From the NCBI GenBank assembly GCA_013285405.1, contig CP053446.1:2527001-2591000 (forward strand): a stretch of 64,000 nt of DNA. The letters run 5' to 3'. Under the pieces are notes generated by a model. The model worked only from the letters and a program-made list of their open reading frames with translations, had not been told where the DNA came from and ran no database searches. Position 1 is the first letter of the stretch; every line of letters begins with the position of its first letter. Source of the stretch: Ignavibacteriota bacterium. GTDB lineage: Bacteria > Bacteroidota > Ignavibacteria > Ignavibacteriales > Ignavibacteriaceae. Below are positions 27,223 to 36,055 of the stretch, one piece after another. The position numbers and the translations under genes are program-made.

Positions 27223-27250
27223 GTAGCACAGATTATTTAATCTGTGCTAC
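27223..27250. repeat. Perfect hairpin GTAGCACAGATTA/TAATCTGTGCTAC after nosZ
   Basis: 13-bp arms with a 2-nt spacer in the short nosZ-membrane-protein gap. The GTAGC...GCTAC ends recall the REP heads at 20544-20613. There is no T-run, so it is more likely a REP or processing site than a terminator. Confidence 0.75.
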
Positions 27251-27261
27251 ATATTTATCTT

Positions 27262-27840
27262 ATGAAAACTCAATCTAAAATATTAATCATCGTTGCTTCA
27301 CTTATTTTAATTTTAACTTTCTTTTTTCCGATATGGTATATTGATCTTGAAGCTCCTCAATATCCTGAAGGAATCGGTTTGGAAATCTGGATAAATAAAA
27401 TTACCGGACAACAAGAACATGATCTTGAAAACATTAATGGTCTAAACCATTATATTGGAATGAAAAGAATTGAACCGGATGCTATACCTGAGTTAACAAT
27501 TATGCCCTTCGTAATTATTTTTATGACGCTGTTCGGTCTGATCTCAGGCATACTCGGGAAACGTATTCTCGTTTATATCTGGATTGTACTTTTTGTTGTA
27601 ATGGCTGCTGTCGGACTTTATGATTTTTATTTGTGGGGATATGATTATGGTCATGATCTTGATCCGAATGCTGCAATAAAAGTTCCCGGAATGGCGTACC
27701 AGCCCCCATTAATAGGTTCAAAAATGCTTTTAAACTTCAATGCGGTTTCAATGCCGCATTTTGGTTCTTTGATTATTGCTGTGGTCGTATTAATTGCTGT
27801 AATCGCTTTATTTTTGGATAGAAAAAATAAAACAAGCTAG
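27262..27840 (+). CDS. Membrane protein of the nos cluster (nosB-like position)
   Basis: 192 residues from the ATG at 27262 (MKTQSKILIIVASLILILTF); the frame opens earlier inside the hairpin. Four hydrophobic segments frame a periplasmic region with ENINGLNHYIGMKRIEPDAIPE. The remaining segments include ILVYIWIVLFVVMAAVGLYDFYLWG and FGSLIIAVVVLIAVIALFL. Clade II nos clusters usually carry a membrane protein right after nosZ (named nosB in some). This fits by position, but sequence alone does not prove its role in NosZ maturation or electron transfer. Confidence 0.7.
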   Translation: MKTQSKILIIVASLILILTFFFPIWYIDLEAPQYPEGIGLEIWINKITGQQEHDLENINGLNHYIGMKRIEPDAIPELTIMPFVIIFMTLFGLISGILGKRILVYIWIVLFVVMAAVGLYDFYLWGYDYGHDLDPNAAIKVPGMAYQPPLIGSKMLLNFNAVSMPHFGSLIIAVVVLIAVIALFLDRKNKTS

Positions 27841-27847
27841 GATTGAA

Positions 27848-28312
27848 TTGTTTAACCGTAACCAATCATCATTTTTATTCTTACTCGCACTCTTTTTTTT
27901 CGGAACCACATCTTGTGGAAGCAATCCTGAGCCTATAAATTATGGACAAGATGAATGTGAGTTTTGTCGGATGTTGATCTCAGATAATCGCTTCGGTTCG
28001 GAGATTGTTACTGATAAAGGAAAAGTATTCAAATTTGATGAAGTTGGATGCATGATTGATTATGCATTGGTAAAAAATTTAATCGGAGATGCTAATCAAA
28101 AATTTTTAGTAACAGATTTTGCAGTTCCTGAAACTTTAATTGATGCTAACTCAGCGTTCTATGTTCACAATGAAAATATCAGAAGTCCGATGGGATTAAA
28201 TGTGATGTCGTTTGAAAGTGAAGTTTCCAGACAAAAGTTTATAGCGGAAAGTAGTGGTAGCATATTAAACTGGGTTGATGTGATTGAACTAGTTAAACAA
28301 AGAAGTATGTGA
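27848..28312 (+). CDS. nosL: NosL-family copper lipoprotein
   Basis: About 154 residues starting with TTG. The signal ends in a lipobox (FFGTTSCGSN), then DECEFCRMLISDNRFGSEI carries the NosL Cys-X2-Cys-X-Met copper site. GKVFKFDEVGCMIDYAL is the second conserved block. NosL delivers Cu(I) to NosZ for cluster assembly. It lies between the nosB-like gene and nosD, as in other clade II clusters. Confidence 0.93.
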   Translation: MFNRNQSSFLFLLALFFFGTTSCGSNPEPINYGQDECEFCRMLISDNRFGSEIVTDKGKVFKFDEVGCMIDYALVKNLIGDANQKFLVTDFAVPETLIDANSAFYVHNENIRSPMGLNVMSFESEVSRQKFIAESSGSILNWVDVIELVKQRSM

Positions 28313-28322
28313 GCGGATCGTC

Positions 28323-28359
28323 ATTCCGGATTTACTGCTTTGGCAGGAAAGTCCGGAAT
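28323..28359. repeat. Inverted repeat ATTCCGGA/TCCGGAAT between nosL and nosD
   Basis: 8-bp arms at 28323-28330 and 28352-28359, with an inner CTGC-TTTG-GCAG stem. The nested layout resembles other intergenic palindromes in this window. Confidence 0.65.
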
Positions 28360-28389
28360 CTCAAAATATATATTGATTGATATTGTCAG

Positions 28390-29631
28390 ATGCCAACTCA
28401 AATAAAACTAATATTCTTTCTTTCCTTTACATTATTTGCAACCCTTACCTCTGCTAAAGTAATTATCGTCTCCAACTCCGGACCAATCAATACAATTCTC
28501 AAAGCTATTTCTCAATCAAATGATTACGATACAGTTTTAGTTAAATCTGGAGAATATGCTGAAGGGAATATAATTGTCAATAAAAAGCTAACGATCATCG
28601 GAGAAAATTTTCCTGTCATCGATGGAAAAGGTACCGGAGAGATATTTACTATTGTTTCAAATGATGTTCAAATATCAGGTCTTACGATTAATAATTCCGG
28701 AATAAGTTTTCTTGAAGAAAATGCAGGGATAAGATTAAAAGAAGTACGGCATTGCGTAATAACTGGAAATAAATTTAATAACAATTTCTTTGCTATTTAT
28801 CTTGCCAAGTCAGCTGATTGTATTGTCAGGAATAATTTTATCAGAGGCGAGGGAAAAAGAGAATCGAACTCAGGAAACGGAATTCATCTATGGTACTGCC
28901 GCGATATTACGATAGAAGGTAATGAAGTATATAACCATCGTGATGGAATTTATTTTGAGTTTGTTCGTCACGGGAAGATAATTAATAACCACAGCGAAAG
29001 AAACCTTCGCTACGGGCTTCACTTTATGTTTTCAGATAGTTGTTCATATTCAAATAACACTTTTCTGAATAACGGAGCCGGAGTAGCAGTTATGTACACA
29101 AAAAATGTACTGATGTTTGAAAATCATTTTCTAAAAAACTGGGGTGCTGCATCCTACGGAATATTATTGAAAGATATTTCTGACAGTCATATTGAAAAAA
29201 ATATTTTTGATGAAAATTCTATCGGATTATACATGGAAGGCAGCAGCAGAGTTACAGTTGAAAAAAACAATTTTACCAAAAACGGCTGGGCATTGAAGCT
29301 GATGGCAAACTCAATGGAAAATTATTTTTATGATAACAATTTCGCAGCAAATTCATTTGATATTTCAACTAACAGCAGACAGAATTTTAACACATTCGAA
29401 AAAAATTATTGGGCTGATTATGATGGATACGATCTCAACAAAGATGGATTCGGTGATATTCCTTTCCGACCGGTTACAATGTTTTCGATGATGATTGAAT
29501 CTCATCCAACTTCTTTGGTACTTCTGCATAGTTTATTTATAGATATTCTGAATATTGCAGAAAGTATTATTCCGGCAATAACTCCGGAAGCACTCACCGA
29601 TCCGAAACCACGAATGAGGATGGTGAATTGA
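28390..29631 (+). CDS. nosD: NosD periplasmic maturation protein
   Basis: 413 residues: a Sec signal (KLIFFLSFTLFATLTSAK), then a parallel beta-helix built of CASH repeats (NNFFAIYLAKSADCIVRNNF, SDSCSYSNNTFLNNGAGVAV, DSHIEKNIFDENSIGLYM). NosD works with the NosFY ABC transporter to supply sulfur and copper for the CuZ site of NosZ. The stop overlaps the nosF TTG start, so expression is coupled. The 3' end is intact. Confidence 0.94.
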   Translation: MPTQIKLIFFLSFTLFATLTSAKVIIVSNSGPINTILKAISQSNDYDTVLVKSGEYAEGNIIVNKKLTIIGENFPVIDGKGTGEIFTIVSNDVQISGLTINNSGISFLEENAGIRLKEVRHCVITGNKFNNNFFAIYLAKSADCIVRNNFIRGEGKRESNSGNGIHLWYCRDITIEGNEVYNHRDGIYFEFVRHGKIINNHSERNLRYGLHFMFSDSCSYSNNTFLNNGAGVAVMYTKNVLMFENHFLKNWGAASYGILLKDISDSHIEKNIFDENSIGLYMEGSSRVTVEKNNFTKNGWALKLMANSMENYFYDNNFAANSFDISTNSRQNFNTFEKNYWADYDGYDLNKDGFGDIPFRPVTMFSMMIESHPTSLVLLHSLFIDILNIAESIIPAITPEALTDPKPRMRMVN

Positions 29632-30344
29632 TAACAGTAGCCAATCTCGTTAAAAATTTTGGAAAGAATCATGTTCTGAAGAATATTAATTTAACTATTG
29701 AAGCAGGAAAAGTTACTGCTGTTGTTGGTCCAAATGGTTCCGGAAAAACTACTTTGATAAAAACAATCCTCGGACTTGTAAGACCAACATCCGGAATTAT
29801 CGAAGTTGATGGAACAATAGTAAAAGATGATTATCTCTACAGAAATAAAATTGGTTACATGCCACAGATAGCAAGGTATCCTGAAAACCTGACTGGTAAT
29901 GAAATTATTTCGCTGATAAAGTCAATTAGAAATAGTAATGAGTTTGATGATGCAGAAATTCTTTCATCACTGAAGCTTACGCCTGAAATGGAGAAGCCGT
30001 TTAAAAATCTTTCCGGTGGGACAAAGCAAAAAATATCTGCTTTGATCGCATTTGCTTTCAACCCTAAAATAATAATTCTTGATGAACCAACTGCAGGACT
30101 TGACCCGATTTCAAGCAGCTATTTCAAAGATCTTGTTCTGAAACAGAAAGAACAAAAAAAGACAATAATCCTGACTTCGCATCTAATGAATGAAGTACAG
30201 GAACTTTCAGATGAAATTATTTTTTTACTTGAAGGAGAAATAAAATTTAAAGGCAGTGTTCAGTCGTTGCTCGAAGATAAAAATGAAACAAAGCTTGAAA
30301 GAGCAATTGCTGAGTTGATGAGTCAGAATCAGAACTCATCCTAA
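29628..30344 (+). CDS. nosF: NosF, ABC transporter ATP-binding protein
   Basis: 238 residues, TTG start within TTGA. Walker A VVGPNGSGKTTLIK, ABC signature NLSGGTKQK, Walker B KIIILDEPTAGLDP and H-loop TSHLMNE are all present. It energises the NosDFY system for CuZ maturation. The final residues (NSS and the stop) are encoded by the left end of a 143-bp direct repeat (30332-30474), so the native C-terminus may have been altered. Its partner permease, nosY, is displaced ~690 bp downstream. Confidence 0.94.
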   Translation: MITVANLVKNFGKNHVLKNINLTIEAGKVTAVVGPNGSGKTTLIKTILGLVRPTSGIIEVDGTIVKDDYLYRNKIGYMPQIARYPENLTGNEIISLIKSIRNSNEFDDAEILSSLKLTPEMEKPFKNLSGGTKQKISALIAFAFNPKIIILDEPTAGLDPISSSYFKDLVLKQKEQKKTIILTSHLMNEVQELSDEIIFLLEGEIKFKGSVQSLLEDKNETKLERAIAELMSQNQNSS

Positions 30345-30474
30345 TCCTTCTCTTGGGAAGAGAAGGACTTATTGGTATAAGAACAAAACACTTTATATGC
30401 TGACAGAAATAAAAATTAAGCCTTATATATTGATAACGATTCTCTCTCTTTTTAAGAGAGAGATACAGAGAGTT
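30332..30474. repeat. 143-bp direct repeat, left copy (overlaps the nosF 3' end)
   Basis: Starts GAACTCATCCTAATCC and contains two hairpins: CCTTCTCTT-GGG-AAGAGAAGG and TCTCTCTCTT...AAGAGAGAGA. It ends with ATACAGAGAG. The right copy is at 30874-31016 with the same order and length, diverged mainly in the middle. The first hairpin belongs to the CCTAA-stem-CTT palindrome family seen at 3224, 9525 and 11632. Confidence 0.85.
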
Positions 30475-30479
30475 GTATT

Positions 30480-30866
30480 AGTCTCAACAATAAAAGGAAA
30501 TTAGTCGAAGTTGCCAAGTCTGTGTGTCGTGAACTTAGGAAGAATTCAACCGAATCTGAAAGATTACTTTGGGAATCAGTTCGAGCTAAAAAATTAGGGA
30601 AGAAATTTTATTGACAGTATCCGATCTTTCACGATTTGACAGGTAAGGAAACTTTTTTCGTATCTGATTTTTATTGCCACGAAATGAAACTTATAATCGA
30701 ACTTGATGGAAAATACCATCAATATAGATTAAAAGCAGATAAGGAAAGAACAAAAATCTTAAATCATCTTGGATTGAAAGTGATAAGATTTAAGAATGAA
30801 GAAGTGATAAATTATTTGGATGGCGTAGTTGTGAAAATCAAAAAAGAATTCGGAGTGAAGACTTAA
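30480..30866 (+). pseudogene. Decayed DUF559 (Vsr-like endonuclease fold) gene
   Basis: A continuous frame reads VAKSVCRELRKNSTESERLLW, then RAKKLGKKFY, an in-frame TGA at 30612, then QYPIFHDLTGKETFFVSDFYC, LIIELDGKYHQYR and LKVIRFKNEEV. Family members have Arg after the KKFx position, so the stop probably arose from CGA to TGA. No standard start codon precedes the N-terminal part in frame. DUF559 proteins share the PD-(D/E)XK/Vsr nuclease fold; the IELDG core remains. It is bracketed by direct repeats, suggesting passage as a small mobile cassette. Translation from the TTG at 30636 would give only a 76-residue fragment. Confidence 0.8.
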
Positions 30867-30873
30867 TTAATGT

Positions 30874-31016
30874 GAACTCATCCTAATCCTTCTCTTGAGA
30901 AGAGAAGGACTTATTTGAGTTCACACTTTTAAAATTTTTTGCTGACAGAAATAAAAATTAAACGTTTTATATTGATAACAATTCTCTCTCTTTGTAAGAG
31001 AGAGATACAGAGAGAG
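30874..31016. repeat. 143-bp direct repeat, right copy (before nosY)
   Basis: GAACTCATCCTAATCC, hairpin CCTTCTCTT-GAG-AAGAGAAGG, shared GCTGACAGAAATAAAAATTA, hairpin TCTCTCTCTT...AAGAGAGAGA and end ATACAGAGAG. It ends ~20 nt before the nosY start. Confidence 0.85.
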
Positions 31017-31036
31017 TTCGCCAATTAAAATTAGAA

Positions 31037-31825
31037 ATGAAACTCGTTAAAAAAATATTACTTTACGAAATCCACAACACAATCAGAAGCAAGTGGGTTT
31101 TGCTTTACACTTTCTTTTTCTTTCTAGTTGGATATGGATTATTTACTTTTAGCGGAGATGTAAACAAAGCATACATCAGTCTGATGAACATAATTATAAT
31201 AGTCATTCCGCTTGTGTCAATCATTTTTGGCTCGATATATTTTTATAATTCAAGAGAATTTATCGAGATGATGCTGAGCCAACCGATTGACAGGAAATCC
31301 CTTTTCCTCGGAATATTTTTAGGAACGGCAATTCCTCTTTCTGCAGGATTCGCAATCGGATTTTCTGTGCCGTTTTTGTTGTTTGGAAAAGTTGGTGAGC
31401 AGATTGATGGATTTATTTTATTACTGTTGATCGGAATTTTACTCACGTTCATCTTCATTGCACTTTCGTTTTTGATTTCTGTAAAGCAGGATGACAAATC
31501 AAAAGGACTTGGTATTGCAATTTTAATCTGGTTGGTACTTGCAGTTGTTTACGACGGAATCATTCTTTTGGTTATATATTATTTTCAGGATTACCCGCTT
31601 GAAAATGCAATGATAATTCTGAGTACTCTAAATCCAATTGATCTTGGAAGAATTTTATTTTTAATGAAGTTTGATATTGCCGCTTTGATGGGTTACACCG
31701 GAGCCGTATTTCAAAGATTTTTCGGAAGTTCATCCGGGATGATTATTTCTTTCATTTGTCTTATCATCTGGATATTTATTCCTTTCTTTTTAAGCAGCAG
31801 GATTTTTAAAAAGAAAGATTTTTGA
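31037..31825 (+). CDS. nosY: NosY, ABC transporter permease
   Basis: 262 residues with six hydrophobic segments, starting after a short basic N-terminus (MKLVKKILLYEIHNTIRSKWVLLYTFFFF). FNSREFIEMMLSQPIDRKSLFLGIFLG matches the coupling region of NosY-type permeases. It forms the membrane channel of NosDFY. In related clusters nosF and nosY abut; here the repeat-bounded DUF559 remnant separates them, so polar effects on nosY expression are possible. Confidence 0.93.
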   Translation: MKLVKKILLYEIHNTIRSKWVLLYTFFFFLVGYGLFTFSGDVNKAYISLMNIIIIVIPLVSIIFGSIYFYNSREFIEMMLSQPIDRKSLFLGIFLGTAIPLSAGFAIGFSVPFLLFGKVGEQIDGFILLLLIGILLTFIFIALSFLISVKQDDKSKGLGIAILIWLVLAVVYDGIILLVIYYFQDYPLENAMIILSTLNPIDLGRILFLMKFDIAALMGYTGAVFQRFFGSSSGMIISFICLIIWIFIPFFLSSRIFKKKDF

Positions 31826-31935
31826 TTATTTTTTTGCTGAAATTCAGGGATAATTGTATCTTGAACAGAGAATTTTATCTCATTAATTTTTTCTTTTTTT
31901 TACATCAACTCACTTAAACTTAATTACAGGAAAGT

Positions 31936-33204
31936 ATGGAGTGGCTTAAAAATTTCACGTTACCTCAATCAACTGAACACATTGAATTGATCGGATATAT
32001 GTTAGTAATTGTCATGATGCTGTTCATTGTATTCAGCAGTATAATTTTATGGGGAACTTTAATCTCAATTTATCTGAAGCGGAAAGCAAGCAAAGATCTG
32101 GATGTTAAATATGAACTACTTTCAAAAGATATTATGGATACAGTTCTGTTCAATAAAATGACAGGGATTATGTTTTGTATTCTTCCAGGCATCACTGTAA
32201 TCCTTATTTTAGCACAACTATTTCAATCCCAGAATAATCCCAACCTTAATTTTCTTATTTATTCGCTGGTGCTGTTAGTAATTGGTTTGCTATTTATCTA
32301 CAGTTATAAAAATTCGTTTTACATGTTCAAACAGGTTGATATTAATTCAGGATTGGCTGGTTCGATACTTTTGTTTTTCTCGTTATGGTTATTTAGTGCA
32401 GCAATGACAAGTTCTATATACACTGAGTCTTCTTTAGCTGCTGCTGAATCAATAAACCTGTTCTCTGGTGTTGTACTTTTCAGATTTTTATTGTTAATAC
32501 TTATTTCGCTTGCTGTTACAGGAGCTATTTTATTATTTAGAAAATACAACATTAAAAAATCTAACGCGGATACCAATGAAGATTACTCGTCGTCTGCTGT
32601 ACAACTCTATTTAAAGATTACATTCGCAGCAATAGTCAGCATACCATTATTGATATTTATTAACATGATATTGCTGCCCAAAACTTCATTATCAGGAGCT
32701 TTCTTCTTTTATTTAATTCTCAGTGTCGTGTTTTTATTCATAGCTTATCACTTACTTTATCAGTTGTACAAAAATGCAAACAAAACATTCGCAGCATATT
32801 TACTTGTGTTACTGGTACTTTTTGTATTAATCAATGCTTTGAGCGATCAAATGCTTATTGCAGGTTCAAACAAAGTTCAATACACAATGCTCGCAGCAAA
32901 GTATGATGATTACCTGGCTGAATTAAAAGGAAGCGATAAAGTTGTTACCATCAATGGTGAAGAACTTTACTCTGTCCGATGTGCATCTTGTCATACTTTT
33001 GATAAAAAATTAGTTGGTCCACCGCATGACGAAGTAATCCCAAAATATTTTGGAAAGGAAAATCAGCTAATAGCTTTTATTAGAAATCCTGTTAAAGTTA
33101 ATCCTGATTATCCGCCGATGCCCAATCCAGGTTTAAAACCAGATGAAGCTAAAGCTGTTGCAGATTATTTATTATCAAAAGTAAAAAGTGATTTAGGAAA
33201 ATAA
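31936..33204 (+). CDS. Polytopic membrane protein with C-terminal cytochrome c domain
   Basis: 422 residues: eight hydrophobic segments (the first MLVIVMMLFIVFSSIILWG, the last FAAYLLVLLVLFVLINAL), then a ~90-residue monoheme cytochrome c domain with CASCHTFDKKLVGPP and a later Met (PDYPPMPNPG) that could be the axial ligand. Position at the end of the nos operon and heme orientation toward the periplasm suggest a quinol-to-NosZ or cytochrome-to-NosZ electron conduit. That is inference. I do not recognise a named family for the membrane part. Confidence 0.75.
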   Translation: MEWLKNFTLPQSTEHIELIGYMLVIVMMLFIVFSSIILWGTLISIYLKRKASKDLDVKYELLSKDIMDTVLFNKMTGIMFCILPGITVILILAQLFQSQNNPNLNFLIYSLVLLVIGLLFIYSYKNSFYMFKQVDINSGLAGSILLFFSLWLFSAAMTSSIYTESSLAAAESINLFSGVVLFRFLLLILISLAVTGAILLFRKYNIKKSNADTNEDYSSSAVQLYLKITFAAIVSIPLLIFINMILLPKTSLSGAFFFYLILSVVFLFIAYHLLYQLYKNANKTFAAYLLVLLVLFVLINALSDQMLIAGSNKVQYTMLAAKYDDYLAELKGSDKVVTINGEELYSVRCASCHTFDKKLVGPPHDEVIPKYFGKENQLIAFIRNPVKVNPDYPPMPNPGLKPDEAKAVADYLLSKVKSDLGK

Positions 33205-33347
33205 TCTTGATTTTTTTTGATGATAAGATTTTTCACATGAATAAATGCTATCATGATATCAGGTTAAAAAGTTTATTCATATTTTAAGAAATACTAATAA
33301 ACATCTGAAATAATTTACGTCATAATATTAATATCCAAGAGTAAAAA

Positions 33348-33797
33348 ATGGCATTCTTTGAAAAGCTTAAGTTGTGGTTAGATAAAAACAGTGATCTGGC
33401 GTACGGTCTGATCAGAATATTTTTAGGTGTTGCATTATTTGTTCGTGGATGGATACTTGCTTCAGATCCTGCAGCCATAACCAGGCTTGCTGAGGAAGAT
33501 AGAATTTATTGGTGGTATTCGTACATAACTGTTGCGCATATTATTGGAGGATTTTCACTTGCAATTGGTTTGATAACCAGACTCGGATCGCTGCTTCAGA
33601 TTCCGGTGCTTTTCGGTGCAGTATTTCTTGTTCATCTTAAACAAGGATTACTTTCGGTTGGTCAGTCGCTTGAACTTTCAGCGCTTGTGCTTGTTCTCTT
33701 ACTTATATATTTTGTTTTCGGCTCTGGTGGCTTATCAGTTGACCGTAGAATTTCAAAAAGAAAATCGGGTGATAAACCTCTGCAGAGCAGCAGTTAA
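33348..33797 (+). CDS. DoxX-like membrane protein
   Basis: 149 residues with four hydrophobic segments. The pattern YGLIRIFLGVALFVRGWILA followed by HIIGGFSLAIGLITRLGSLLQIPVLFGAVFL matches DoxX/DoxD-like proteins, some of which are quinone-interacting subunits or work in redox stress. The C-terminal tail is basic and cytoplasmic. It trails the nos cluster by ~140 nt, so co-expression is uncertain. Confidence 0.7.
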   Translation: MAFFEKLKLWLDKNSDLAYGLIRIFLGVALFVRGWILASDPAAITRLAEEDRIYWWYSYITVAHIIGGFSLAIGLITRLGSLLQIPVLFGAVFLVHLKQGLLSVGQSLELSALVLVLLLIYFVFGSGGLSVDRRISKRKSGDKPLQSSS

Positions 33798-33927
33798 AAT
33801 ATAAGTTGAATATATATCTATAGAGAAATCAATAAAGATTCTAAAGAGACACTCAGAAAAATTTCAAAAACTAATACTAAATATTTTAACGACTGAACAT
33901 TTCACAAATTGTTAAAATAAAAATTTA

Positions 33928-34425
33928 ATGGATAGTGAATTAAAAAAAATAATATCTGAACTGAGTCAATGGGGGAATTTGAATTCAGCAAGTCAATTCC
34001 TTCTAAAGAATATATGCAAGCTGAACGATTGGGAGTATGGTGAAATCTGGCTTCCTTCAAAAGATGGAAAATTTATGGTCTGGACTGGCTTCTGGAGTAA
34101 ACTTTCAAAACACTTTGAAAAATTCTCCAAGTTCAGTTCGGTTCACAAGTTTGCAAAAGGAATTGGATTAGTAGGCAGAACATGGCAGCAAAAAAAAGTA
34201 ATGTGGATTGAAGATATTTTTTTAAATAATAATTTTCTCAGAACAGAGGTTGCTTCGAAGAGCGGATTAAATTCAGCAGTGAGTATTCCATTCCTGCAGA
34301 ATAATAATGTGTTGTTTATTCTGTGTTTTTTTATCCGAAATCTTACACCTGCCGATCAGGAAAAAGCAATTAAAATATTTGAATATTCAGAGCAAATAGG
34401 AAATGAAATTTCTGGGTTGAGTTAA
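33928..34425 (+). CDS. Stand-alone GAF-domain protein
   Basis: 165 residues almost entirely made of one GAF fold: SQFLLKNICKLNDWEYGEIWLP at the start, then FAKGIGLVGRTWQQKKVMWIEDI, SKSGLNSAVSIPFLQNNNVLFILCFF and a closing helix. GAF domains bind small ligands or heme, or sense redox state. There is no output domain, so it would act through a partner. As the last plus-strand gene of the nos region it could be a sensor for it, but nothing in the sequence shows the ligand. Confidence 0.75.
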   Translation: MDSELKKIISELSQWGNLNSASQFLLKNICKLNDWEYGEIWLPSKDGKFMVWTGFWSKLSKHFEKFSKFSSVHKFAKGIGLVGRTWQQKKVMWIEDIFLNNNFLRTEVASKSGLNSAVSIPFLQNNNVLFILCFFIRNLTPADQEKAIKIFEYSEQIGNEISGLS

Positions 34426-34434
34426 TCTATTTGA

Positions 34435-35934
34435 TTACCTTGCATTTATTCCTGAAGCATATCTTTCAACATCAATAATTCTGACCACTTCATTTGTAGC
34501 AGTTTCCACAAATGCCACATTTGAGATTCTTTGTTTTCCCACCGGATTATATCTTGGTTTATATCCATTCATCTCATTTGAACTTGTAGCAACAACATAT
34601 TTGCCGTCAGATGTCAAATCAATTCCCCATAAATCATGAAAAGCATGATGCGAGATTTCATTTTCAATACTCCAGTTTGTTCCATCTTTCTTGATGACCT
34701 TAATTTTTCCTTCATGGAATACTGCAACATAAATTTTGGACCCGTCGGGTGTAATTGCCATCTGCATCGGATGATCGCCCATAGATAAACGTGCTGCTTC
34801 CTGACGCGATTGAACATCATAAATAATTACATAACCTGATCCCTTGCAGGAAACATACAAATATTTCCCATCGGGAGATATGTAGGCATGAATAGGTTCA
34901 TGAAAGGGTGTTTGTCCGGGTGACATTAAAATTGGGTCACCATCGAAGTCATTTAAATTTGTGTCATATATATATATTCTGTCCCACTTCATATCTGCAA
35001 TAAGCAGTTTGTCATCAGGTGTAATGGCAAGAGCGTGCGGTACACCGGCAATTGGCAAGCTTATTTCAGAAACCAGAGTCATAGTTGCCAGATCAATTTC
35101 GTACACACCTGTTATTGCACCTGGAGCGAGCGGAGATTTGGATACAAAAAGTTTTCTTCCATCACTACTGAAAACTATCATACCGGGGAATTCCAATCCA
35201 CTTACAGTTCCGACTATTTGATAAGTGTTTATATCAATCTTAAGTATTTTACCTGCTGCAACAAGCCCGACATATAAAAATCCATCTTTTCTTGTGATGT
35301 GATCGGGATGATCAATGCTTGCCGGATTTAGATTAACATCAATCGTTCTTTTAACAAGTTTGTTTTGTAAATCAATAACTGACACTTCATCACCAGCCTG
35401 ATTACAAACGAATATTTCATCATTTGAAGATAAGTATGGAACTTCACCTGAAAAAGATTTAGCGCCATTGTTTATCCAATCTCTGATTATGTTGATTTCA
35501 TTGTCAGATAACTTTGGTTTGTTATAAGGCATTCGGAATGAAGAATTTTCAACATCTCCAATAACTAATCTATAAAGTAAACTACGCTCAGCATTAAATG
35601 GAATTACAGCCTCCCCTCCGTATTCATCAGCACCATGAAAAATATTTGATGATTTTTCATGCCCTGTTGTATCACCAAAGTGTCTTCCGGAGGAACCAAG
35701 TATCAACTTTGACCACGATTCAAATGAAAGATTGTGTTCCGGTTCAGTACCGGAATGACAGCCAGATTGCGCACAATTTTTTGCGAATATTTCTGCAACC
35801 TGGTATGTCTCAAATCCGTTAAAAGTATTGTCAACTATGGGTGGTGGATCAGAAACGGAATCACAACTTGAAAAAAATAATAAAAAAAAGACAATAAGTG
35901 CCGACAGTAGATAAAAATAATTATTTCGTTTCAT
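34435..35934 (-). CDS. Lipoprotein with heme-binding c-type domain and YVTN-like beta-propeller
   Basis: About 499 residues from the ATG at 35934. The signal ends in a lipobox (LLFFSSCDSVSD). A c-type segment carries CAQSGCHSG, a CX4CH rather than CX2CH heme motif, followed by RMPYNKPKLSDNEINIIRDWI. The rest is a seven-blade propeller (EIFVCNQAGDEVSVIDL, KLFVSKSPLAPGAI, KYLYVSCKGSGYVIIYDV, KIYVAVFHEGKIKVI). It recalls planctomycete-type cytochrome/YncE combinations and NirN/NirF-like propellers, but no heme d1 ligand set is evident. Convergent with the GAF gene; role in periplasmic electron transfer is inferred. Confidence 0.75.
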   Translation of the reverse strand: MKRNNYFYLLSALIVFFLLFFSSCDSVSDPPPIVDNTFNGFETYQVAEIFAKNCAQSGCHSGTEPEHNLSFESWSKLILGSSGRHFGDTTGHEKSSNIFHGADEYGGEAVIPFNAERSLLYRLVIGDVENSSFRMPYNKPKLSDNEINIIRDWINNGAKSFSGEVPYLSSNDEIFVCNQAGDEVSVIDLQNKLVKRTIDVNLNPASIDHPDHITRKDGFLYVGLVAAGKILKIDINTYQIVGTVSGLEFPGMIVFSSDGRKLFVSKSPLAPGAITGVYEIDLATMTLVSEISLPIAGVPHALAITPDDKLLIADMKWDRIYIYDTNLNDFDGDPILMSPGQTPFHEPIHAYISPDGKYLYVSCKGSGYVIIYDVQSRQEAARLSMGDHPMQMAITPDGSKIYVAVFHEGKIKVIKKDGTNWSIENEISHHAFHDLWGIDLTSDGKYVVATSSNEMNGYKPRYNPVGKQRISNVAFVETATNEVVRIIDVERYASGINAR

Positions 35935-36055
35935 CAGTAAATGCATTTAGATTATCGTCAATATGGTAATAATGACTAATTTGAATCAAGTCATTCTCTT
36001 GACGCAAATAAATTATTTTGGATTAATTATGAGCAATCGACAAGTGAAAATTAAT

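Noticed and set aside
30636..30866. Stand-alone 76-residue DUF559 gene
   Set aside because: It is the 3' part of a longer frame split by a TGA; homologous sequence continues upstream of the stop, so it is a pseudogene.
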